A stretch of 8,621 bases of DNA, from NCBI GenBank assembly GCA_030605285.1, contig JAUWIQ010000062.1:1-8621 (forward strand). The letters run 5' to 3'. Of this stretch, positions 1-5,877 are shown piece after piece. How positions within the stretch are numbered: the stretch's first letter is position 1; each line of letters opens with the position of its first letter. The position numbers and the translations under genes were made by a program. This stretch comes from Planctomycetota bacterium. GTDB lineage: Bacteria > Planctomycetota > Planctomycetia > Pirellulales > UBA7805. The notes under the pieces were generated by a model that was given only the letters and a program-made list of their open reading frames with translations, had not been told where the DNA came from and did not search any database.

Positions 1-333
1 GGCAGACTCTGAGGCGCTCTCAGATGCCGACTCGGAAACAGAGGGACTCGCGCTTTCAGAAACTGATGCACTAACAGATTCTGACGCGGATTCCGACGCG
101 CTCGGGCTTATACTGGCGCTCTCGCTCGCGCTCTCAGATGCAGATTCAGAAACACTCTCTGAAGCTGATTCACTTGCACTTGCCGAAACGGATTCTGACG
201 CGCTCTCGCTCGCGCTAGGACTGATCGAGGCCGACTCTGAGACCGATTCAGATGCAGACTCAGAAGCCGACTCGCTTGCTGATTCGCTTGCGCTTGGGCT
301 AATTGACGCGGATTCGCTATCGGACTCGCTAGC
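1..333 (-). CDS. Fragment of a Ser-X dipeptide repeat protein, open at both ends
   Basis: Read on the minus strand from 333 to the left edge, every second codon is serine: 55 of 55 alternate positions from 328-330 down to 4-6. The partner residues are only Ala, Glu, Val, Pro, Ile and one Asp. The serines use both codon families (23 AGY, 32 TCN). These cannot interconvert by one base change without leaving serine, so the pattern is held at protein level and fixes the strand and frame. An Ile-Ser-Pro marker at 303-295, 225-217 and 111-103 divides it into superunits of 26, 38 and at least 37 residues. The frame stays open upstream to a stop at 412-414, but the repeat ends at about 333 and no ATG, GTG, TTG or CTG lies in frame, so the N-terminus is missing. 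The C-terminal side continues beyond the window. I do not recognise the protein. Extended acidic Ser-rich tracts are common as stalks or linkers of secreted or surface proteins, and that is only inference here. Confidence 0.72.
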
Positions 334-336
334 GGT
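330..336. other. Breakpoint joining the Ser-X repeat to the interior of recQ
   Basis: The Ser-X pattern on the minus strand holds through the codon at 331-333 (Ala) and fails at 334-336, where serine is expected but Thr is read. On the plus strand, RecQ-like sequence starts at 333-335 (Arg-Phe-Arg-Lys, as in the family's Ser-Pro-Glu-Arg-Phe-Arg context). The preceding in-frame codon, 330-332, is TAG where the family would have a Glu codon. Bases 331-333 (AGC) therefore fit both sides. Both genes lose their 5' part at one point. This is either a true recombination junction or a chimeric read or assembly join. Confidence 0.65.
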
Positions 337-1421
337 TTCGCAAGCCCGATTTTCTTGCCGCGCTGGACCCCCGGCACGTGGTCCTCTTGGCCGTCGACGA
401 GGCCCATTGCATTAGCGAGTGGGGACATGATTTCCGTCCCGATTACACACGTCTTACCGAAATTCGAAAAATACTGGGCGCCCCCCCCACCCTGGCGCTG
501 ACCGCGACCGCCACCCCGGATGTACAGCAGGACATTATTCAGCAGTTGGGATTAGAAAAAGATGCGGTGCAGGTATTCCATCAAGGCATTGATCGACCAA
601 ACCTCACCCTTAAGGTTCGGTCTGTCTGGGGAGCCGATGAGAAGCTCGAGGAAATTCTCGCACTCCGGCAACGGTTTGCGGGGAGCGGCATCATCTATTT
701 TTCGCTGATTCGCAGCCTGGAGGAGATGAGCGACAGGCTCCTCGCGCAGCGCGTTCCCCATCTGGTGTATCACGGCGATTTGGCAGCCGAGTCGCGACGG
801 AAAACTCAAGAACAGTTCATGAACAACCCCAATCACCTGGTTCTGGCAACCAATGCCTTTGGGATGGGGATCGATAAAGAGGATATTCGCTTTGTACTCC
901 ACGCGGAGATCCCAGGCTCGATGGAATCGTATTATCAGGAAATCGGTCGTGCGGGCCGGGATGGTCAACCGGCGGAATGTATTTTGCTTTACGAGGAAGC
1001 GGACTTGGCTACGCAGATGGAGTTTCTGCGCTGGAACAATCCCGATGCGGAGTTCTGTCATCGCGTCCACGATCTTTTGCTGCACCAAGCAGAACAGATA
1101 GCCGCCTTTGGTCAGGAATGGATTCGTGAGCAGTTGCATTTTAAACAACGACACGATTTTCGTCTCGAGACTGTGCTGAGCCTCTTTGACCGTTACGGTA
1201 CGATTGAGGGATCTCTGCATCCGCTCAGAATCGAGCGGGTCCATCCACTGCCTGCGTCGCTCAGTGATCCGCGACGGCGAGCAGAAAAAATTCTGCGAGA
1301 CCAAAAAAAACTCTATGCCTTGATCGAGTACATCAACCAGCGGGGCGATCGCAAAGCATTTATCCACGAATATTTTGGCCTGCCTTACAATCCCAAACTG
1401 GCAGAGCAAGCTGCAGATTAA
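333..1421 (+). CDS. recQ: RecQ family DNA helicase, N-terminally truncated fragment
   Basis: This is the C-terminal two thirds of a superfamily 2 ATP-dependent 3'-5' DNA helicase of the RecQ family, which acts in recombination and replication-fork repair. Numbered from the first possible start (GTG at 378), it has motif II DEAH at 7-10, the RecQ aromatic-rich loop at 11-23, motif III TATAT at 42-46, motif IV near 104-121, motif V ([10 protein letters not shown]) at 157-166 and motif VI ([10 protein letters not shown]) at 187-196. Homology continues upstream to 333 and then hits a TAG at 330-332. About 120-135 residues are missing by comparison with E. coli RecQ, where DEAH lies near residue 146. 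The lost part includes motif 0 and Walker A, so this piece could not hydrolyse ATP. The C-terminus stops just after a Tyr-Phe-Gly and has neither the four-cysteine zinc site nor an HRDC domain. Some RecQ-like helicases naturally lack both. The gene was presumably intact in the source genome or has become a pseudogene. Confidence 0.9.
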   Translation, partial: RFRKPDFLAALDPRHVVLLAVDEAHCISEWGHDFRPDYTRLTEIRKILGAPPTLALTATATPDVQQDIIQQLGLEKDAVQVFHQGIDRPNLTLKVRSVWGADEKLEEILALRQRFAGSGIIYFSLIRSLEEMSDRLLAQRVPHLVYHGDLAAESRRKTQEQFMNNPNHLVLATNAFGMGIDKEDIRFVLHAEIPGSMESYYQEIGRAGRDGQPAECILLYEEADLATQMEFLRWNNPDAEFCHRVHDLLLHQAEQIAAFGQEWIREQLHFKQRHDFRLETVLSLFDRYGTIEGSLHPLRIERVHPLPASLSDPRRRAEKILRDQKKLYALIEYINQRGDRKAFIHEYFGLPYNPKLAEQAAD

Positions 1422-1444
1422 ATCAGGCTCTCAAGGAGGCCCTC

Positions 1445-1489
1445 ATGCCCTCCGATTACGGGGGCTATAATCTCAGGTGTTTCTCTTAA
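1445..1489 (+). CDS. Possible 14-codon leader peptide
   Basis: A perfect Shine-Dalgarno, AAGGAGG at 1433-1439, sits 5 bases before an ATG at 1445. That ATG opens a 14-codon frame (MPSDYGGYNLRCFS) ending in TAA at 1487-1489, 22 bases before the next gene's ATG. This is the best ribosome-binding site in the window, while the large gene downstream has only a weak AGG. It could be a translated leader, translationally coupled to the downstream gene, or chance. The peptide shows no run of a regulatory amino acid and has no recognised relative. A short GGAGG/CCTCC pairing (1435-1439 with 1449-1453) could mask the site. Confidence 0.25.
   Translation: MPSDYGGYNLRCFS
1466..1471 (+). promoter_or_regulatory. 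Candidate -10 box (TATAAT) before the heme/propeller gene
   Basis: A consensus TATAAT lies 40 bases upstream of the ATG at 1512, in the 90-base gap after recQ. No recognisable TTGACA-like -35 box lies 16-18 bases upstream. If it is used, transcription would start near 1478, giving a 5' leader of about 34 bases and leaving the 14-codon ORF start out of the transcript. The assignment is weak because it rests on one hexamer. Confidence 0.3.
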
Positions 1490-1511
1490 ATCCGACATAC
1501 AGGCTGCCAAT

Positions 1512-4064
1512 ATGCGCCGCGTGGGTTTTGTAGTATCTCGGCCGCTTCTAATATTCGGGCTGCTTTGGGCAGGGCTCGCTTTACTCCCTGGCGTTTGTGC
1601 TGCTGCTGAGAATCCTCAACAGCAGGCGGCTGGAGATTTCAATCTGTTGCCGGGATTTCAGGCCGAACAGGTTTATAAAGTACCCCGTGCGGAGCAGGGT
1701 TCCTGGGTCAGCTTGACGGTTGATTCGCGAGGTCGCTTGATCGCCTCCTCGCAATGGGGCCAGTTGTATCGCATTACCCCTCCGGTCCGTGGCAGCGGTG
1801 CAGAGGCCCAGGTCGAGAAAATCGATCTCAATATCGGTCAGGCGCAAGGCCTGCTCTGTGCGGCTGGGAGCCTGTACGTGGTCGTCAACGGCGCAAGCGC
1901 TCAAGGCTCGGGGCTCTATCGCGTTCGCGATACGGACGGCGACGACCAATATGATGAGGTCCAACTGCTCCGCCGCATCCAGGGCGATGGAGAGCATGGG
2001 CCGCACGGGGTAGTTCTCGGGCCGGACGGCGAGTCGCTCTATGTTGTGGGTGGAAACTTTACCAAACCGCCGGATCCCGAAAAGAGTCGGGTACCCCGCC
2101 CCTGGGACGAGGACCAGATCCTCACCCCGCAGAACGCCTCGCGCGGGTTTGGAGCGTCGGTCCGCGTCCCGGGCGGTTGGGTCTGTCGTACCGACTTGGA
2201 TGGCAAAGTCTGGGAACTCATCGCCACCGGTTTTCGCAATCCGTACGACTTGGCCTTGAGTGATCAGGGTGATTTGTTCACCTACGATTCGGATAATGAA
2301 CGGGACATCGGTACCCCCTGGTACCGGCCTACCCGCATCTGTCACGTGGTCAGTGGTGGCGAATTCGGCTGGCGAACCGGTACCGGCAAGTGGCCTGCTT
2401 ACCAGCCGGACAGTTTGCCGCCGGCAGTCGACATCGGTCCCGGATCGCCCACGGGCATAACTTTCGGCTATGGCACGCAATTTCCCGAAAGGTATCAACG
2501 TGCCCTGTTCGTCTCCGATTGGAGCTTCGGCAATCTCTACGCGGTCCATCTCGCGCCGCAGGGGGCTTCCTACGAAGGGACGTTTGAACCCTTTGTTACG
2601 GCGGCGCCGTTGCCGGTCACCGATTGTGTCGTGCGACCTCAGGATGGCATGCTCTATTTCACGGTGGGAGGCCGGGGAGTGGAATCGGCCCTCTACCGGA
2701 TTTGGTATCCGGGGGAGGGGAGGCAAAAAATCGATGGGCCAAAACCCGCAGCGCCGCCATTGGGAGAGTTGCGTCGCCGACTCGAAGCGCGGCATCAGCC
2801 TGGCAGCGAAGCGGGCGATGCGGAACAAATCGTCACCGAGGTCTGGCCCTACCTTGCCCACCCGGACCGGCATATCTGTTTTGCAGCCCGCATTGCCCTG
2901 GAGCATCAGCCGGTTGCTCTCTGGCAGGAGCGTGTTCTGGCAGCAACGAACCCGCGTGCATTGATCCATGGTGTGATCGGTTTGAGTCGATCGCGGGGTA
3001 AGCACGATGCAGGACTACAGCAGAAAATAATCGCTGCTCTGGGAAGGCTCGACTGGTCGCAGCTCAATGTGGAAGACCGCAGTGCAAGCTTACGCGCCTA
3101 CCAACTTGCACTGATCCGCCTTGGCCCGCTGACCGAGACCCTCCGCGAGACGATCATTAAGCGGCTTGAGCCACTCTATCCTGCCACGACCGAGCCCCTC
3201 AATCGCGAACTTTGCGGCCTGCTCATTTTGCTCCGTGCGTCCCAGGTCGTGCCCAAGACGCTTGAGCTTTTGCGGCGTGCGCAAACGCAAGAGGAACAGA
3301 TCCACTACATGCTCTGCCTGCGATTGCTTCAGCAGGGCTGGACCCTGCCAGAGCGCCGCGCGTATTTTAATTGGTTCCGCCGCGCCCCACAGTATGGTGG
3401 TGACCAGTCGTTTGAGGGTTTTACCGGGGCGATCCGCAAGGAGGCGATTGCCAACCTGTTGCCCGAAGAAAAGCGCGCACTCGGTGAACTGTTGGTCGAG
3501 AACCTGGCCGAGTCGTTGCCACCTGCTACAAAGCGGCGCAATCTGGTCCGCAACTGGACGGTGGACAAACTGTGGGATGCGGTCTCTACGGCGACCTCTG
3601 GGCACGACTTTGCCCGCGGGGAGGAGTTGTTCTCCGCAACCGGCTGTTTTAAATGCCACCGTATGGCGGGCCGTGGTGGGGTCGTGGGACCCGATTTGAC
3701 GGGCGTAGGTCGGCGATTTACAACGCGTGATTTGCTTGAGGCCGTTGTGGAACCAAGTCGTGTCATTTCCGACCAATACCGCTCGACCATTTTCACACTT
3801 ACGGATGGCAAGACGATTTCGGGTCATATTGCCGATATGGGACAAAACGAGTTGAGCGTGATGACCGATATGTTGCTTCCGGGAGATTACACCAAAATTG
3901 ACCGTGGCGCTATCGAAGCGATGCAGCCCTCGCTAGTATCGATGATGCCTGCGGGCCTGCTCAATACACGGACGCTCAAGGAAATTCTGGATCTCATGGC
4001 CTATTTGCGGTCGGGTGCCGACCCCGAGCATCCCCTGTTTATTGCTCCCCATGCCGCCCCTTAA
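1512..4064 (+). CDS. PVC-type heme-binding CxxCH protein with GSDH-like propeller (putative dehydrogenase)
   Basis: This is a predicted exported c-type cytochrome fused to a sugar-dehydrogenase-like beta-propeller. Residues 1-32 form a signal peptide: basic start, hydrophobic core at 12-28, and an Ala-Ala-Ala cleavage site before Glu33. There is no proper lipobox at Cys29. Residues about 40-400 are the propeller, with a DxDGD calcium-type loop at 140-149, GFRNPYDL at 240-247 and the family's Tyr-Asp-x-Asp plus PWYRPTR region shortly after. Residues about 420-690 are helical and HEAT-like. The C-terminal heme domain has CFKCH at 712-716, VGPDLTGVG after it, and a Met-Met-Pro at 811-813 that supplies the likely distal Met ligand. 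This matches the TIGR02604/TIGR02603 pairing known from Pirellula and Verrucomicrobium. Family members are thought to oxidise substrates outside the cytoplasmic membrane and pass electrons to the heme, but substrate and cofactor are unknown. The ATG at 1512 is the only start that keeps the signal peptide. Confidence 0.93.
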   Translation: MRRVGFVVSRPLLIFGLLWAGLALLPGVCAAAENPQQQAAGDFNLLPGFQAEQVYKVPRAEQGSWVSLTVDSRGRLIASSQWGQLYRITPPVRGSGAEAQVEKIDLNIGQAQGLLCAAGSLYVVVNGASAQGSGLYRVRDTDGDDQYDEVQLLRRIQGDGEHGPHGVVLGPDGESLYVVGGNFTKPPDPEKSRVPRPWDEDQILTPQNASRGFGASVRVPGGWVCRTDLDGKVWELIATGFRNPYDLALSDQGDLFTYDSDNERDIGTPWYRPTRICHVVSGGEFGWRTGTGKWPAYQPDSLPPAVDIGPGSPTGITFGYGTQFPERYQRALFVSDWSFGNLYAVHLAPQGASYEGTFEPFVTAAPLPVTDCVVRPQDGMLYFTVGGRGVESALYRIWYPGEGRQKIDGPKPAAPPLGELRRRLEARHQPGSEAGDAEQIVTEVWPYLAHPDRHICFAARIALEHQPVALWQERVLAATNPRALIHGVIGLSRSRGKHDAGLQQKIIAALGRLDWSQLNVEDRSASLRAYQLALIRLGPLTETLRETIIKRLEPLYPATTEPLNRELCGLLILLRASQVVPKTLELLRRAQTQEEQIHYMLCLRLLQQGWTLPERRAYFNWFRRAPQYGGDQSFEGFTGAIRKEAIANLLPEEKRALGELLVENLAESLPPATKRRNLVRNWTVDKLWDAVSTATSGHDFARGEELFSATGCFKCHRMAGRGGVVGPDLTGVGRRFTTRDLLEAVVEPSRVISDQYRSTIFTLTDGKTISGHIADMGQNELSVMTDMLLPGDYTKIDRGAIEAMQPSLVSMMPAGLLNTRTLKEILDLMAYLRSGADPEHPLFIAPHAAP

Positions 4065-4067
4065 TTG

Positions 4068-4081
4068 CCGCCCCGTGGCGG
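4068..4081 (+). other. Short GC-rich hairpin after the heme/propeller gene
   Basis: CCGCC at 4068-4072 pairs with GGCGG at 4077-4081 around a four-base loop, starting four bases after the TAA at 4062-4064. There is no following T-run, so it is not a classical intrinsic terminator. It could protect the 3' end of the upstream mRNA or reduce read-through. Such a small GC-rich stem can also arise by chance. Confidence 0.25.
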
Positions 4082-4208
4082 ATGCATGGAATCGTGGTGG
4101 GGCAGATTTGATTCTGCTATAGATTGGAACCCGCAAGATATGGGCAGTGAGGCCTCGAAAACCACAAGCGAGTACGAGCAGCAATCGGCTCCTCTAAGGC
4201 GACAACGC

Positions 4209-5771
4209 ATGGTCAGTCGCTGGCGGTCCGTTGGGCGTCCCGGTGGCGAGGCAGCCACCTACACGATTTCCACGACGCTGTTTTTAAGATTCCTGGGAGT
4301 TGTGTACCTGATTGCGTTTACCTCGTTGTGGGTGCAGATCGACGGGCTTGTCGGTTCCGGCGGCATTATTCCGGCTGCCGAGTATCTCTCCGCAGTCGAA
4401 CAACATTGCGCAGCGGAAAATCCACCCCAGTCGCCGCTCTGGCGCGTTCCCACATGGGCTTGGGTCAGCAGTAGCGACTTCTTTCTCCATCTTCTTTGCG
4501 GGTTGGGTGTGGCGCTCTCCGTGTTATTGATGCTGGGGATTGGGCCCCTCCCGGTGCTGATCCTGCTCTGGACTTGCTATCTCTCGCTCTATCAGGTGGG
4601 GCAGGTTTTCCTCAGTTTCCAGTGGGATATTTTATTACTCGAGACTGGATTTCTGGCTCTCTTTCTTGCCCCGCGTTGCCTCCGCTCCCGTTGCTTCCGG
4701 GATCCGGAACCACCCCGTCTGGCGATTTGGCTCGTCTGGTGGCTCCTGTTTCGCCTGATGTTCGAGTCGGGCGTGGTAAAGCTGACCTGGAACAACGGGT
4801 CGATGCCCTTGGAATTCAATACCTGGGAAGCGCTTACCGCAATGGATTTTCATTACTGGACGCAGCCGCTGCCCTTGCACACCAGTTGGTATGCGAGTCA
4901 TTTGCCGGCATGGATTCAGAAAATATCAGTCGTTGTGGTCTTGTTTATTGAATTGGCAATCCCATTTTTTATCTTTGGTCCACCGCTGCTGCGTCGCATT
5001 GCATGTGGATCCTTTGTGTTCTTGATGGCAGTCATTTCCGCAACCGGAAATTACAATTTTTTTAATCTGCTTACGGTTCTCCTTGCGCTCACGCTGCTGG
5101 ATGATGCGATGTGGCCCAAGTTCGTGAGAAACCGGATCATTCCCACAACCGAGGCTGGGGTCCTCTCCTGGAAATCGTGGAAAAATTATTTGTTATGGCC
5201 GTTTTTCGCTTATGTGGTCTTGGTGGGCAGCCTCCAGGTCTATACGGCATTGTTCCCAACGGCGCGATGGAGTCGGTCTCTCGCGGCGAAAATCGACGTT
5301 AGCCAGTTTCATCTGGTCAACAGTTATGGCCTCTTTCGTCGCATGACCGAAACGCGACCGGAAATCATCATCGAAGGAAGCAACGACGGAAAAAACTGGC
5401 GCGCCTACCAATTTCTCTGGAAACCTGGGGATCTTTCGCGGGCCCCGCGAGTTAATGCGCCCCATCAACCGCGACTTGACTGGCAGATGTGGTTTGAAGC
5501 GTTGCGATTCGAACAGATTTTTGAGGCCACCGGAACAGTCGACCCACGTTATATGAGCCCCTGGTTTCGTGCTTTTTTGACCCGTCTGATCGAGCAACGA
5601 CCCGAAGTAGTCAAGTTGATAAAAACAGATCCATTTCCCAAACACGCTCCTAAATTCTTTCGTCTTGCGCTTTATCAATATCAGTTTACCGACAGTCAAG
5701 AGCGTCGAGAGACGGGAAACTGGTGGCAGCGGGAGTTGCAGTGGCTCAGTCCAGCTTATACGGCCCCATAA
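4209..5771 (+). CDS. Lipase maturation factor (LMF1) family membrane protein
   Basis: This is a polytopic membrane protein of the LMF1 family (PF06762). In vertebrates LMF1 is an ER membrane factor that helps dimeric lipases fold; the bacterial role is not established. With the ATG at 4209 it has 520 residues. Hydrophobic segments lie near 24-43, 91-111, 114-131, 137-154, 171-190, 240-257, 264-297 and 326-349. Family signatures are FQWDILLLETGFL (137-149), MFESGVVKL (184-192), TGNYNFFNLLT (279-289), and in the soluble C-terminal domain EGSNDGKNWRAYQF (389-402) and APHQPRLDWQMWF (417-429). The frame is open back to a TTG at 4065, with ATGs at 4086 and 4140. I prefer 4209 because AAGG lies 9 bases upstream, relatives start about 20-30 residues before the first membrane segment, and codons before 4209 include several rare-looking ones (AGA, ATA, CTA, AGG). 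No lipase gene is adjacent. Confidence 0.9.
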   Translation: MVSRWRSVGRPGGEAATYTISTTLFLRFLGVVYLIAFTSLWVQIDGLVGSGGIIPAAEYLSAVEQHCAAENPPQSPLWRVPTWAWVSSSDFFLHLLCGLGVALSVLLMLGIGPLPVLILLWTCYLSLYQVGQVFLSFQWDILLLETGFLALFLAPRCLRSRCFRDPEPPRLAIWLVWWLLFRLMFESGVVKLTWNNGSMPLEFNTWEALTAMDFHYWTQPLPLHTSWYASHLPAWIQKISVVVVLFIELAIPFFIFGPPLLRRIACGSFVFLMAVISATGNYNFFNLLTVLLALTLLDDAMWPKFVRNRIIPTTEAGVLSWKSWKNYLLWPFFAYVVLVGSLQVYTALFPTARWSRSLAAKIDVSQFHLVNSYGLFRRMTETRPEIIIEGSNDGKNWRAYQFLWKPGDLSRAPRVNAPHQPRLDWQMWFEALRFEQIFEATGTVDPRYMSPWFRAFLTRLIEQRPEVVKLIKTDPFPKHAPKFFRLALYQYQFTDSQERRETGNWWQRELQWLSPAYTAP

Positions 5772-5866
5772 GAATTTTCACAGCAGAGGGAAAGATACCT
5801 TCCACATCTGGTGGTCTCAGGGAGGACATTGTAGGCTGCATTGCCTATGAAGGTCTGCTTGCCGTC

Positions 5867-5870
5867 GGAG
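5867..5870 (+). promoter_or_regulatory. Ribosome-binding site fixing the permease start
   Basis: GGAG lies 7 bases before the ATG at 5878 and supports that start. A second purine-rich GGAGGA at 5821-5826 lies too far upstream for this ATG and leads into no long frame. The rest of the 106-base gap 5772-5877 shows no convincing promoter or terminator. Confidence 0.6.
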
Positions 5871-5877
5871 CAGCTCG

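Noticed and set aside
1..333. CRISPR array or simple DNA satellite
   Set aside because: There are no identical direct repeats with unique spacers. The period is 6 bases but the DNA is diverse while the Ser-X translation is exact, which points to coding sequence.
2..411. Plus-strand reading of the repeat (frame starting at base 2), which is also open
   Set aside because: It gives an irregular Asp/Ser/Ala/Leu mixture, whereas the minus-strand frame gives serine at every second position using both codon families. It is also not in frame with recQ, which has a TAG at 330-332.
108..428. Minus-strand 106-codon frame across the junction
   Set aside because: It is a shifted frame of the Ser-X array running into antisense recQ and lacks the serine regularity; it would be a product of the breakpoint rather than a gene.
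552..1409. 285-codon minus-strand frame opposite recQ
   Set aside because: The plus-strand frame carries all the expected RecQ motifs; the antisense translation has no recognisable features.
1433..1453. Rho-independent terminator after recQ
   Set aside because: The GGAGG/CCTCC stem is only 5 bases with a 9-base loop and has no T-run after it; the GGAGG is better explained as a ribosome site.
1584..1607. Lipoprotein signal at Cys29 of the heme/propeller protein
   Set aside because: The residues before the cysteine (Pro-Gly-Val) do not fit a lipobox; the Ala-Ala-Ala after it fits an ordinary signal peptidase site.
1581..3005. 474-codon open frame on the minus strand inside the heme/propeller gene
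   Set aside because: It lies opposite a gene with clear domain signatures, its translation shows no recognisable motif, and long antisense frames are common opposite GC-rich coding sequence.
3090..3845. 251-codon minus-strand frame opposite the cytochrome domain
   Set aside because: It overlaps the region encoding CxxCH and the heme-domain signatures on the plus strand; the antisense product looks like a shadow.
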